A stretch of 64,000 nucleotides of DNA from Shinella zoogloeoides. Its GTDB lineage: Bacteria > Pseudomonadota > Alphaproteobacteria > Rhizobiales > Rhizobiaceae. The notes below the pieces were generated by a model. It made no database searches and was not told where the DNA came from. It saw only the letters and a program-made list of their open reading frames with translations. Shown in pieces: positions 51,001 through 58,981 of this stretch (the stretch's first letter is position 1; every line of letters begins with the position of its first letter). The stretch spans positions 1,987,001-2,051,000 of the forward strand of contig NZ_CP131130.1 in assembly GCF_033705735.1 (NCBI RefSeq), read 5' to 3'. The position numbers and the translations under genes are program-made.

Positions 51001-51522
51001 TCAATCGTTCCGGACGTTCTGCATGCCGGTGAGGAACCGGATCACCACCCGGCGGTCGCCTGCATTCATATCCTCGAATGCATGGGCGATGCGGCGGGAT
51101 TGCGGCTCGGCGAGCGCGAGCGCGAGTTCCCTTCCGGCCCTTGTCGGGTAGAGCTTGCGCTGGCGGCGATCCTCGGGGCCGGCCACCTGCTGGATATAGC
51201 CGGAATCGATGAGCTGCTTCAAGACGCGCGCAAGGCTCTGCTTGGTGATCTTCAGCGTGTCGAGCAGGTCGGCGACCGTCATGCCCGGCTCGCGGTTGAC
51301 GAAGTGAACGACGCGGTGATGGGCGCGGCCGAAGCCGCTTTTCTCCAGGATGGCATCCGGATCGGAGATGAAGTCGCGATAAGCGAAGAACAGGCCCTCG
51401 ATGATCTCGAAGTCGATACGGCCGTCGCCGGTCATGGCGTCCTCGTGCAGCGCGCCCAAGCCGTTCTTCTCCGGCGCCTGTCGAGCCACGTTGTCGTTTC
51501 CTTTCATGCCTGCCGTCCCCAT
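51001..51522 (-). CDS. MarR-family transcriptional regulator
   Basis: 173 residues. Winged helix: GMTVADLLDTLKITKQSLAR then VLKQLIDSGYIQQVAGPEDR, RQRKLYPTRAGRELA. The first 40 residues are variable. It is 25 bp upstream of the OmpR-type gene on the same strand and begins the three-gene operon; a MarR gene in front of an ompR-envZ-like pair is conserved in several Rhizobiales, so it probably controls the operon. Start 51522 (MGTAGMKGND) has GGAGCGAA; 51507 is an alternative. Confidence 0.9.
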   Translation of the reverse strand: MGTAGMKGNDNVARQAPEKNGLGALHEDAMTGDGRIDFEIIEGLFFAYRDFISDPDAILEKSGFGRAHHRVVHFVNREPGMTVADLLDTLKITKQSLARVLKQLIDSGYIQQVAGPEDRRQRKLYPTRAGRELALALAEPQSRRIAHAFEDMNAGDRRVVIRFLTGMQNVRND

Positions 51523-51702
51523 TTCGCTCCGGTGCCGAAGAATATCCGGATTTCTCCCCGCCGGGCGCAAATTACGCTTCTGCCGTCTCTGGTTAGACCG
51601 TAACCGGCAAAACAATCAACTTGAAAGAAGAAAGGGAAAAAGCAAGGGGCGCGGCAGGCCGGGATGGCGCGCGCGGGCGGAAAAGGGTCCGCCCAAGGAA
51701 AA

Positions 51703-51726
51703 CGGCGGCCCTTGCGGGCCGCCTTT
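51703..51726 (-). terminator. Rho-independent terminator of the small membrane protein gene
   Basis: 8-bp stem CGGCGGCC..GGCCGCC with TTGC loop; minus-strand sequence after it is GTTTTCC. It lies just beyond the stop at 51732. Confidence 0.65.
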
Positions 51727-51731
51727 CTCGT

Positions 51732-52001
51732 TCAGGCCGGCTTCTTGCCGAGCACGGCGCCGACGATCGCGGTGAGTACACCGCCGCCGACCAGACCACC
51801 AATGCCGTTGGCAACGAGGCCGGAAAGACCGGCTTCACCGCCAACCATCTGCAGGAGAAGGCCGCCGCCGACACCCCCGATGGCCCCGACGATGGTTCGC
51901 ACGATCACGCTCACGGCCACCTGTTTCAGGGCGGCGCCCGCGGCGTTGCCCCCGACGGCGCCGGCGATGAGCTGCGTGATGATGGGCATCAATGCTTCCA
52001 T
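51732..52001 (-). CDS. Small glycine-rich membrane protein
   Basis: 89 residues with almost no charges. Two to three Gly/Ala-rich hydrophobic helices: LMPIITQLIAGAVGGNAAGA, VAVSVIVRTIVGAIGGVGGG and GIGGLVGGGVLTAIVGAVLG. It has the character of a pore- or holin-like peptide, but no family is recognised, so the function is unknown. ATG 52001 is preceded by GGAGGGGAAGTC. It stands alone between the MarR operon and hpd. Similar small hydrophobic proteins are common in Rhizobiaceae. Confidence 0.72.
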   Translation of the reverse strand: MEALMPIITQLIAGAVGGNAAGAALKQVAVSVIVRTIVGAIGGVGGGLLLQMVGGEAGLSGLVANGIGGLVGGGVLTAIVGAVLGKKPA

Positions 52002-52183
52002 GACTTCCCCTCCGAAAGGTGCGCCCGGAATGAAGAGTGCTCCGGGACCGGACACCTGCCTCGTTGCCGGCCGCGATCTGGAGCCCGCGCCGGTGCCGAA
52101 AGATTCGGCTTCCCTAACGTGCGGAGAGTCTTGGCCGCTGTCAATTTATCCGTGCGCCTCCTGCACCGGAGTTTTATCCAACG

Positions 52184-52216
52184 AAAAGAGGCGGCCGCAA
52201 TGCGGCCGCCCCTTCC
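52184..52216 (-). terminator. Rho-independent terminator of hpd
   Basis: 9-bp perfect stem GGCGGCCGC / GCGGCCGCC with a 3-nt loop; on the minus strand followed by TCTTTTCG, 31 bp after the stop. Confidence 0.8.
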
Positions 52217-52246
52217 TTCCCCGCGTTGGCTTGGGTGCCGCGGTTG

Positions 52247-53350
52247 TTATTCTGCTGCGATGACGCCCCGGCGGATCTGGTCTTCCTCGATGCTCTCGAA
52301 GAGCGCGCGGAAATTGCCCTCCCCAAAGCCTTCGTCGCCTTTTCTCTGGATGAACTCGAAGAAGATCGGACCGATCACGGTCTTCGAGAAGATCTGGAGC
52401 AGGATCTTCGTCATGCCGCCGTCGACGACGCCTTCGCCGTCGATGAGGATGCCGTGCTTCTTCATGCGCTCGACCGGCTCCTCATGGCCGACGACACGCA
52501 CATAGGAGCGGTCGTAGTAATTGTCCGGCGGGCCGGGCATGAATTTCAGGCCGTTCCCGGCGAGCCTGTCGGTCGCGTCATAGATCGCATCCGTGCCGAC
52601 GGCGATGTGCTGGATGCCTTCGCCCTTGTACTTCTTCAGGTACTCGACGATCTGGCTTGTCTCGTCCTTCGATTCGTTCAGCGGAATGCGGATCTTGCGG
52701 CAGGGCGAGGTGATGGCGCGCGACACGAGGCCGGTGATGCGGCCGTCGATGTCGAAGAAATGGATCTGCTTGAAGCCGAAGAGCTCGCGGTAGAAATCCC
52801 ACCACTTGTCCATGTTGCCGCGATAGACGTTGTGGGTCAGGTGGTCGAGATAATAGAAGCCGACGCCCTCGGGCTTCGGATCGCGCGCGCCGGTCCATTC
52901 GAATTCCGCGTCATAGGCCGAGCCCTTGGCGCCATATGTCTCGATGAAATAGAGCAGCGAACCGCCGATGCCGACGATGGCCGGCACGTCGAACGCCTTG
53001 TCGTCCCCCTCATAGGGCGTGGCGCCCTTGGAGACCGCATGTTCGAAGGCATGCCGCGCATCGACCACGCGCCAGGCCATGGAGGCCGCGCAGGGACCGT
53101 GCACATCCGCGAATTTCATGGCATGCGAGCCGGGCTCGGCATTGACGAGATAGTTGATGTCGCCCTGCCGCCAGACGGAAATCGCCTTGCTGCGATGCGT
53201 GGCGACCTTGCTGTAGCCCATGCGGGCGAAAAGCTCTTCCAGCTTTTCCGGTTCCGGATGGGCGAACTCTACGAATTCGAAGCCGTCCGTACCCGCCGGA
53301 TTTTCCGCCGTGATCTCGGCCGGCGGTGCGTCATGCGGGAAAGGGCCCAT
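52247..53350 (-). CDS. hpd: 4-hydroxyphenylpyruvate dioxygenase
   Basis: 367 residues. Converts 4-hydroxyphenylpyruvate to homogentisate in tyrosine catabolism, using Fe(II). Two VOC-type halves; the metal ligands are in YLDHLTHNVYRGN (His), GIQHIAVGTDAIYDAT (His) and FFEFIQRKGDEGFGEGNFRA (Glu). The C-terminal helix ALFESIEEDQIRRG matches the usual end. Homogentisate-degrading genes are not adjacent. The divergent Lrp-type gene probably regulates it. Confidence 0.95.
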   Translation of the reverse strand: MGPFPHDAPPAEITAENPAGTDGFEFVEFAHPEPEKLEELFARMGYSKVATHRSKAISVWRQGDINYLVNAEPGSHAMKFADVHGPCAASMAWRVVDARHAFEHAVSKGATPYEGDDKAFDVPAIVGIGGSLLYFIETYGAKGSAYDAEFEWTGARDPKPEGVGFYYLDHLTHNVYRGNMDKWWDFYRELFGFKQIHFFDIDGRITGLVSRAITSPCRKIRIPLNESKDETSQIVEYLKKYKGEGIQHIAVGTDAIYDATDRLAGNGLKFMPGPPDNYYDRSYVRVVGHEEPVERMKKHGILIDGEGVVDGGMTKILLQIFSKTVIGPIFFEFIQRKGDEGFGEGNFRALFESIEEDQIRRGVIAAE

Positions 53351-53401
53351 CGTTCATCCTCCTCGAAAATGATGTGAGGAACAGTATGGCGCGATTTCCG
53401 C

Positions 53402-53455
53402 GCAATGTGCGTGCATAGTGCTTGCGCTTTGGCAAATCCATGCAATGTTCGTGCA
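53402..53455. promoter_or_regulatory. Direct-repeat operator candidate between hpd and the Lrp gene
   Basis: GCAATGTGCGTGCA at 53402-53415 and GCAATGTTCGTGCA at 53442-53455: 13 of 14 bases identical, start-to-start distance 40 bp, about four helical turns. It lies between the divergent starts, where an Lrp-family protein would bind. Binding itself is inferred. Confidence 0.55.
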
Positions 53456-53481
53456 AAAATACTCATTCAGGAGGGCAATCC

Positions 53482-53940
53482 GTGCAACTGGACGATTTCG
53501 ACCGCAAGCTGCTGGCGCATCTGCAGGAGGATGCGCGCCTGACGAACAACGAATTGTCGGAGCGCATCAACCTCTCCCCCTCGCAATGCTCGCGCCGGCG
53601 CATCCGCCTGGAAGAGGAAGGCATCATCCGCGCCTATCGGGCCGAGCTCGACCGGGAAAAGCTCGACCTCGGCATCGTCATCATCGTCACCGTGACGCTT
53701 TCCACGCACAACCGCGACAATGCGGTGCGCTTCGCGCGGCTGATCTCCAATCTGCCGGAAGTGCTGGAAGCCTATTCGCTGACCGGTGAGATGGACTACA
53801 TCATCAAGGTCGTCGTGCCGAACCTCAAGGCGCTCTCCGCCTTCGTCAACGACGTGCTGCTGCCGCACGAATCCGTCTCGCACGTCAAGACCGCCATCGT
53901 GCTCGACACGCTGAAGGAAACCACCGCCCTGCCGCTCTGA
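53482..53940 (+). CDS. Lrp/AsnC-family regulator, probable regulator of hpd
   Basis: 152 residues. Winged helix: LDDFDRKLLAHLQEDARLTN, ELSERINLSPSQCSRRRIRL. RAM domain: IVIIVTVTLSTHNRDNAVRF and YSLTGEMDYIIKVVVPNLKA. The GTG start at 53482 is chosen because AGGAGGG precedes it at the right distance; an ATG 60 bases upstream has none. The gene is divergent from hpd, as seen for HpdR-like activators in other proteobacteria. Confidence 0.9.
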   Translation: MQLDDFDRKLLAHLQEDARLTNNELSERINLSPSQCSRRRIRLEEEGIIRAYRAELDREKLDLGIVIIVTVTLSTHNRDNAVRFARLISNLPEVLEAYSLTGEMDYIIKVVVPNLKALSAFVNDVLLPHESVSHVKTAIVLDTLKETTALPL

Positions 53941-54064
53941 GCGCTGTTGCGCGAAGGCAACAGCCGCCCGCCTCGCTTGTTCCCGTGGGAACAGGCCGGA
54001 TTCCTGCGTCGTTGTAGAAGAAATCGCATGGGGCCCGGAGCGGCCGGAAACAGCAGGAAGAACG

Positions 54065-54226
54065 ATGCAAACGAACCCGAAGCCGCAGAACCCGGTCGCC
54101 AAGCGCCTCCGTCCCGTCGTCTATCTCTACGCCGCCTTCAACATCGCCGTGGCGATGCTACTCTTCTCCACCGTCTCGCCGACGCTGGCGACCGGCCCGG
54201 CGCAGGAGATGGCGAGCGCCCGCTAG
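54065..54226 (+). CDS. Small single-pass membrane protein (53 residues)
   Basis: ATG 54065 follows AGGAAGAACG. The protein has a positively charged front (NPKPQNPVAKRLRPV), one hydrophobic helix (VYLYAAFNIAVAMLLFSTVS) and a short tail. It was found by eye because it is short. The ribosome site and codon use support it. No family recognised; it is upstream of an MBL hydrolase gene on the same strand with 87 bp between. Confidence 0.55.
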   Translation: MQTNPKPQNPVAKRLRPVVYLYAAFNIAVAMLLFSTVSPTLATGPAQEMASAR

Positions 54227-54313
54227 AACGGTTCCCTGCTCCAGTTCAGGCTTGGTCTTCGCCCGCGCTTGCGGCTATAGGGAAGCGACAAGCGGCAATC
54301 GAGCGAGGACCCC

Positions 54314-54961
54314 ATGGGCATGCTTCAGGCGGGCATCATTCCCGTCACCCCCTTCCAGCAGAACTGCACCATCCTCTTCGACACCGAAACGAAGGAAGGC
54401 GTGGTCGTCGATCCCGGCGGCGACGTCGAGGTGATCCTGAAGACCGTCGAGGAAAACGGCATCGCTCTCAAGGCGATCTGGCTGACGCACGGCCATATCG
54501 ACCATGCCGGCGGCGCCAAGGAACTGAAGGAGGCGCTCGGCCTCGACATCATCGGCCCGCACAAGGACGACCTGCAACTGCTGCAGCGGCTGGAGGCGCA
54601 GGCCTCGATGTTCGGCGTGCCGATGAAAGTCAGCAATGTCGTGCCGGACCGCTGGTTGGAGGACGGCGACAGGGTTTCCTTCGGCGATCACGAATTCGAG
54701 GTCTACCACACGCCCGGCCACGCGCCGGGACATGTGATCTATTTCAACCGCAACCAGGGCTTCGCCCATCTCGGCGACGTGCTGTTCCACGGCTCGATCG
54801 GGCGCACGGACCTTCCCGGCGGCGACCACCAGCAGCTTCTGGAATCGATCCGCGACAAGGTATTTCCACTGGGAGACGAGGTCGGCTTCCTGTGCGGCCA
54901 CGGGCCGGGCGGCAAGATCGGCGACGAGCGCCGCACCAACCCCTTCCTGCGCGGACTTTAG
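54314..54961 (+). CDS. MBL-fold metallohydrolase (GloB/YcbL-like)
   Basis: 215 residues. Metal motif LTHGHIDHAGGA (HxHxDH), later ligands in HTPGHAPGHVIYF, LGDVLFHGSIGRTD and CGHGPGG. The close relation is to the YcbL type II glyoxalase-like enzymes, which hydrolyse S-lactoylglutathione-like thioesters in some members; specificity is not proven. Start MGMLQAGIIPVTPFQQNC at ATG 54314, preceded by GAGGA. Confidence 0.93.
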   Translation: MGMLQAGIIPVTPFQQNCTILFDTETKEGVVVDPGGDVEVILKTVEENGIALKAIWLTHGHIDHAGGAKELKEALGLDIIGPHKDDLQLLQRLEAQASMFGVPMKVSNVVPDRWLEDGDRVSFGDHEFEVYHTPGHAPGHVIYFNRNQGFAHLGDVLFHGSIGRTDLPGGDHQQLLESIRDKVFPLGDEVGFLCGHGPGGKIGDERRTNPFLRGL

Positions 54962-54988
54962 GGGCGCAAACCTCCCTGTAGATACGAA

Positions 54989-55018
54989 AAAGGCGGGTGC
55001 CACGCGGCACCCGCCTTT
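54989..55018. terminator. Bidirectional terminator between the MBL and BA14K genes
   Basis: 13-bp perfect stem AAAGGCGGGTGCC / GGCACCCGCCTTT with ACGC loop; A-run upstream and T-rich downstream serve both convergent genes. Confidence 0.88.
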
Positions 55019-55038
55019 CGATTCAAGCCCGCGGCCGA

Positions 55039-55464
55039 TCAGCCGGCAGTGCAGAAATGCTCGCGGCCGTCGTAGCCGACATAGGTGCCGGTGTTCGCGT
55101 CGAACGAACGGTAACGCTGCGAGCAGAAGCGGTACCAGGACTGCGTCCAGGGCTCGTAGCTCGGGGCCTCGCGATAGATCACGCGGCGCTCGGGCTCGGG
55201 ATAGTAATCCGGCTCGACATAGACGCGGCGCTCTTCGTAGCGCGGCTGCGAAGCGATCGCGCCGCCGATGATCATGCCGGTGGCAAGGCCGAGCGCACCG
55301 CCCACGAGGGCGTCGTTATTGTGGTGATGGCGGCGATAGTAGGGGCGATGGCCGTTGCCCCAGTAGCCGTCACGGTCACGCGCTTCGGCAATGCCGGCGG
55401 TTGCGGTGATCAACGTGGCGGCGGCCGCTGCAGAAAGCACGATGGCTTTGATGACTTTGTTCAT
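55039..55464 (-). CDS. BA14K-family protein
   Basis: 141 residues. Signal peptide (residues 1-28, ending IAEA). A His/Arg/Tyr-rich segment (GHRPYYRRHHHNN) and a short hydrophobic Gly/Ala helix (DALVGGALGLATGMIIGGAI) follow. The C-terminal domain SWYRFCSQRYRSFDANTGTY then VGYDGREHFC is the BA14K motif, named after a Brucella immunoreactive protein with a lectin-like activity. The two Cys may pair. It is secreted or outer-membrane-associated and of unknown role. Confidence 0.88.
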   Translation of the reverse strand: MNKVIKAIVLSAAAAATLITATAGIAEARDRDGYWGNGHRPYYRRHHHNNDALVGGALGLATGMIIGGAIASQPRYEERRVYVEPDYYPEPERRVIYREAPSYEPWTQSWYRFCSQRYRSFDANTGTYVGYDGREHFCTAG

Positions 55465-55546
55465 GACCTTACTTCCTTTGGACGCCGGCTTGGCCGGTCG
55501 AATGATGCTACCAAACTAGAGAAACGAGGCTGAACGGAGGCTGAAT

Positions 55547-55572
55547 GAAAAAACCCGGCATCTCTGCCGGGC
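55547..55572 (-). terminator. Rho-independent terminator of cspA
   Basis: GCCCGGCA-gaga-TGCCGGG on the minus strand followed by six T; 32 bp beyond the stop. Confidence 0.85.
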
Positions 55573-55603
55573 TCCAACTTGAAAATCCTGAGAAAGTTCC
55601 GGC

Positions 55604-55819
55604 TCAGCCGGCGATCTGCAGGTTGACCGCCTTCGGGCCTTTGCCGCGGCGATCGGGTTCCGTGTCGAAGCTTACCTTCTGGTTTTCGGAAAGGCCGTTC
55701 AGGCCCGAAGCCTGCACGGCGGAGATGTGTACGAAGATATCCGCACCACCGTTGTCGGGCTTGATGAAGCCGAAGCCCTTCTCGGTGTTGAAGAATTTTA
55801 CGATGCCAGTTTCGGCCAT
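55604..55819 (-). CDS. cspA: Cold-shock protein, CspA family
   Basis: 71 residues, one cold-shock domain. RNP1 is KGFGFIKPD and RNP2 is DIFVHISAV, the aromatic nucleic-acid-binding motifs; MAETGIVKFFNTEKGFGFI opens the protein. It acts as an RNA chaperone or an antiterminator. Several csp paralogues are usual in Rhizobiaceae, so the symbol is generic. The long upstream region may be a regulated leader. Confidence 0.93.
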   Translation of the reverse strand: MAETGIVKFFNTEKGFGFIKPDNGGADIFVHISAVQASGLNGLSENQKVSFDTEPDRRGKGPKAVNLQIAG

Positions 55820-56359
55820 GCGTCAGGTCCTTTTCTCTCTGCCCGTATATTTGGCGGCGGGCAGCACATCAGTTTTGCCCCGTGGGGCGTTAGGCAGGCA
55901 GTTCTCGAGGTTGAGGAAAGGGTCCTGTTTTCACCGCAGCCAGCCAATCATATAGTCCAAGGACCGTCCAGATGTTGGCTGCCCGGAATTGTTTCGCGTC
56001 TCCGGCGCGCTTTTATTCAAGGTCTTCCCGTGTTCGCAAATTGCCCGAACGGCGCAAGATTGATGTGTTTGCGACAAATTGGCAAGCAAAAGTTTTGATG
56101 CGCTCTTGTGACGCCTAACTTTGGTCAAATTCCGGGCGATTGCCGAAAAATCCCTCAGCTTTTACGGGGTTTCCGGTGCTATCGTATGATTTATATTGCA
56201 CCGCGGAAGAAGACGCGTGGCCCCTCCAGTATCGCCCGGAGACCGCGAAGGAACGGCGGGCGGGTTGCCTTGCCCGCCCCTGTAACGCGCCCGCGGCTGC
56301 GCGGACCGTACTTCATCGCCGCACAGCCATGTCGACCGGCGCCGCGGATACTCGCCCGC
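55820..56359. promoter_or_regulatory. cspA upstream region
   Basis: 540 bp with no supported gene on either strand. The 250 bp next to cspA would contain its promoter and a leader; csp genes often have a long structured 5' UTR. AT-rich stretches occur around 55930-56010 and 56080-56100. Some longer frames here are random in composition. Confidence 0.4.
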
Positions 56360-56701
56360 TCAGCACATCTTCTTGCCGTTCGGCACGGCCTGGCCGACGC
56401 CGGCAAGAACGATCGCGCCCGTCTCGTCCTCGAAGCCGAGGGTCAGCACTTCCGAGCGCACCGGGCCGATCTGGCGCGGCGGGAAATTGACGACGGCGAG
56501 CACCTGGCGGCCGACGAGCTCTTCCAATGTATAATGCACGGTGATCTGCGCCGAGGACTTCTTGATGCCGATCTCGGGGCCGAAATCGATCTGCAGCTTG
56601 TAGGCCGGCTTGCGCGCCTCGGGAAACGGCAGCGCCTCGACGATGGTGCCGACACGGATGTCCACGCGTTCGAAATCGGCGTAGGTGATGGTTTCGGTCA
56701 T
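56360..56701 (-). CDS. csaA: tRNA-binding protein CsaA
   Basis: 113 residues, an OB-fold of the EMAP-II/Trbp111 family. ADFERVDIRVGTIVEALPFP begins the tRNA-binding domain; KSSAQITVHYTLEELVGRQV and AVVNFPPRQIGPVRSEVLTL follow; the C-terminus GVGQAVPNGKKMC is diagnostic. It binds tRNA or acts as a chaperone in secretion (B. subtilis). It is downstream of proC on the same strand with a RIME remnant between. Confidence 0.94.
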   Translation of the reverse strand: MTETITYADFERVDIRVGTIVEALPFPEARKPAYKLQIDFGPEIGIKKSSAQITVHYTLEELVGRQVLAVVNFPPRQIGPVRSEVLTLGFEDETGAIVLAGVGQAVPNGKKMC

Positions 56702-56722
56702 GAAAAAATTCCTGTCTGCAAA

Positions 56723-56761
56723 CCCCTCACCCTAACCTCTCCCCGCAAACAGGGAGAAGGG
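56723..56761. repeat. RIME-like element, partial copy E
   Basis: CCCCTCACCCTAACCTCTCC followed by CCGCAAACAGGGAGAAGG: the left arm and one hairpin only, between proC and csaA. Truncated compared with copies A-D. Confidence 0.6.
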
Positions 56762-56781
56762 CAAACCGGTCATATGAGAGT

Positions 56782-57600
56782 TCAGCCCGCCAGTTCCTCG
56801 GCACGCTTGCGGGCGCTCGCGATGGCCCTGTCGAAGAGCGGCTGCATGCCGTCCTCGGCCATCAGTACGGCGAGCGCGGCGGCGGTGGTGCCGCCCGGCG
56901 AGGTCACGTTCTGGCGCAGGCGGCTGGCGTCGTCGGGGGACTGGTGAAGCAGTTCACCAGCCCCCGCGACGGTTTCCCGTGCGAGCCGCATGGCGAGGTC
57001 CGCCGGCAGGCCGGCTTTGCGGCCCGCCTCTGCCATGCACTCGACGAGATAGAAGACATAGGCCGGCCCGCTGCCCGAGACGGCGGTGACGGCATCGATA
57101 TCGGCCTCGCTCGCGACCCATTCGACCGGGCCGCTGACCTTGAGGAGGGAATGCACGAAATCGCGCTGCGCCATTGTGACGCGCGCATTGGCGAAGGCCC
57201 CGGTGACGCCGCGGCCGATCATCGCCGGCGTGTTCGGCATGGCGCGAACGGTGGCGGCCGCGCCGAGATGGCTTTCCAGATTGGCGATCGTCTTGCCGGC
57301 GGCGACCGACACCACAACGGTCTCGGGCCCGACGAGCCCCTTCAGCGGCGGCAGGACCTGGTCCATCACCTGCGGCTTGACGGCGACGAAGAGGACGCCC
57401 GCCTTCACGCCCGCGGGCGCGGAGGTTTCATGGCGCGCGCCGTTATCGGCGATCAGCTTGGCCATGGCCGGCTGCGGGCCGGGATCGATGACGATGACGG
57501 ACGAACCGGAAATGCCGCTCTTCAGCCAGCCCGAAAGCATGGCGCCGCCCATATTGCCGGCGCCGATGAGAACGATGGGACCTGTCGCAGCCGCTGCCAT
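56782..57600 (-). CDS. proC: Pyrroline-5-carboxylate reductase
   Basis: 272 residues. Last step of proline synthesis, reducing pyrroline-5-carboxylate with NADPH. Rossmann loop VLIGAGNMGGAMLSGWLKSG at the N-terminus; VKPQVMDQVLPPL; TVVSVAAGKTIANLE; and the C-terminal MPNTPAMIGRGVT and SGSGPAYVFYLVECMAEAG, with NVTSPGGTTAAAL near the end. The ATG at 57600 leaves only 2 bp from the ybjN stop, so the two genes are cotranscribed. Confidence 0.96.
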   Translation of the reverse strand: MAAAATGPIVLIGAGNMGGAMLSGWLKSGISGSSVIVIDPGPQPAMAKLIADNGARHETSAPAGVKAGVLFVAVKPQVMDQVLPPLKGLVGPETVVVSVAAGKTIANLESHLGAAATVRAMPNTPAMIGRGVTGAFANARVTMAQRDFVHSLLKVSGPVEWVASEADIDAVTAVSGSGPAYVFYLVECMAEAGRKAGLPADLAMRLARETVAGAGELLHQSPDDASRLRQNVTSPGGTTAAALAVLMAEDGMQPLFDRAIASARKRAEELAG

Positions 57601-57602
57601 CC

Positions 57603-58103
57603 TCAGGCCTCCCCGACCGTTTCGAACAGCACGGCGTCGACGGCGGACTGGGCGTCCATGCCGGACCAGACGACGAACTGGAAGGCCTGGAAATAGGCCT
57701 CGCAGGATTCGAGCGCGCTGGAAAGCAGCACCTCGACCTGCCGGTTGGTCGGCTCCGCGCCGCCGGCCAGCAGCAGCGACTGGCGGAAGATCACCACGTC
57801 CTCGCGGCGCCACAGGTCGAAATGCCCCATGAGCACCTGGCCGTTCACATGCGAGAGCAGGCAGTGCACCTCGTTGACGCGGCTTTCGGGAACCTTGATG
57901 TCGAAGGCGCAGGCCAGATGCAGCGCCTCGAATTCCTCCATCCAGGAGAAGGAGACGTGGTAGTCCGTCCACTTGCCCTCGACCGTCATCGCGATCTCGT
58001 CTTCGCCGGATCGCTCGAACGTCCAGTCATTGTTGGCTGCGACGAACTCGATCATGTCGACCGGGTTGGACTGGCGCCCGATATCCAATTCCATAAAGCT
58101 CAT
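57603..58103 (-). CDS. YbjN-domain protein
   Basis: 166 residues of the YbjN family (PF10722). Markers: NPVDMIEFVAANNDWTFERS, AMTVEGKWTDYHVSFSWMEE, HVNGQVLMGHFDLWRREDVV and the C-terminal LESCEAYFQAFQFVVWSGMD. YbjN proteins are linked to stress and envelope phenotypes in enterics, but the biochemical role is unknown; a type III secretion chaperone-like fold is predicted for the group. It is directly upstream of proC (2 bp). Confidence 0.88.
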   Translation of the reverse strand: MSFMELDIGRQSNPVDMIEFVAANNDWTFERSGEDEIAMTVEGKWTDYHVSFSWMEEFEALHLACAFDIKVPESRVNEVHCLLSHVNGQVLMGHFDLWRREDVVIFRQSLLLAGGAEPTNRQVEVLLSSALESCEAYFQAFQFVVWSGMDAQSAVDAVLFETVGEA

Positions 58104-58494
58104 GCATCACCTTCAAGACCGGAAGGCATGCGCCGTCGCGCTCACACACACGACGCGGCAAACCGTACTCCGGATACAACACTGAATGATTGCTCGGCAC
58201 TTTACGCAATCTGGACGACTTACCCTGCCCGAAGCTTGCGTTGCCCGTTTCGAATCATCATTTAAAATCAGTGTATAACGGCGGAGTCACGACGCCAGCC
58301 CCCGCCTTCCCGTTTTCCCCGGCCGGTTGTGGACAGAGGTTGTGAAAAAGATTCAGGTCGGTCGCTTAAGAGACTCTGCGAAAAGAGCTTTTCGGAAGTG
58401 TCCACAGGGGTAAAAAATTTATTAAAAAAAACGGTTGGCGCGATGTGAATCACGCCAACCGAGTCCTGCCTCTGAAATGCTGCCCCGAAACGGG
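58104..58494. promoter_or_regulatory. Region upstream of ybjN, with inverted DnaA-box-like sites
   Basis: 391 bp without a gene. The rightmost part holds the ubiK terminator. TGTGGACA (58328-58335) and TGTCCACA (58399-58406) are inverted copies of a DnaA-box-like octamer, one mismatch from the consensus TATCCACA, next to an AT-rich tract at 58411-58430. Confidence 0.4.
58424..58461 (-). terminator. Rho-independent terminator of ubiK
   Basis: 9-bp perfect stem CGGTTGGCG / CGCCAACCG with a 12-nt loop; on the minus strand followed by a run of eight T and TAATAAATTTTTTA. It lies 34 bp after the stop. Confidence 0.85.
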
Positions 58495-58752
58495 TCAGCT
58501 GCCTGTATTGAGACGCGCTTCGAGAGCCTCGATGCGCTTCAGAAGCGCGTCGTTTTCGTCCCGCGCCTTGATGGCCATTTCCCGCACCGCCTCGAATTCC
58601 TCGCGCTTGACGAGGTCCATGCCGTTGATGAAGCGCTCGGCCTGGGCGCGGAACACCGTCTCGGCTTCCTTGCGCACGCCCTGCGCGGCGCCGGCGGCAT
58701 CGGTCATCAGCTTGGCGAAGTCGTCGAGAATGCGGTTGGCACCGGTGGTCAT
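58495..58752 (-). CDS. Accessory factor UbiK-family protein (BMFP-like)
   Basis: 85 residues. N-terminal half: amphipathic helix with ILDDFAKLMTDAAGAAQGVR; C-terminal half: coiled coil VKREEFEAVREMAIKARDEN and DALLKRIEALEARLNTG. This is the pattern of the BMFP/UbiK family, which trimerises, binds membranes and helps the ubiquinone synthesis complex in E. coli. In alphaproteobacteria the role is inferred. ATG 58752 is used; the frame upstream runs through non-coding sequence. Confidence 0.85.
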   Translation of the reverse strand: MTTGANRILDDFAKLMTDAAGAAQGVRKEAETVFRAQAERFINGMDLVKREEFEAVREMAIKARDENDALLKRIEALEARLNTGS

Positions 58753-58981
58753 GGTCTGCCCTCCTGGGGGATCGCTGGTCCTGGCGGGCCTGCCGCCCGC
58801 GTCTTGGAACTGAGGTAGGGTCTCGCGCCGCCGCTTGCAAGCGATTTCGGGGGGATTTCCGGGGCGGATTTCGGTGGATCGCTGCGCATCCGGACGCCGC
58901 GCGGCCACCGCGCGCCATTTCTCGCCTTGACCCTGCCGCAAGCCCTCGCCATCTTCCGCGCAAATCAGGAATATCCGAGCC

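Noticed and set aside
58104..58494. Chromosomal origin of replication
   Set aside because: Only two DnaA-box-like sites and a 20-bp AT tract; none of the genes usual near a rhizobial origin are in the window.
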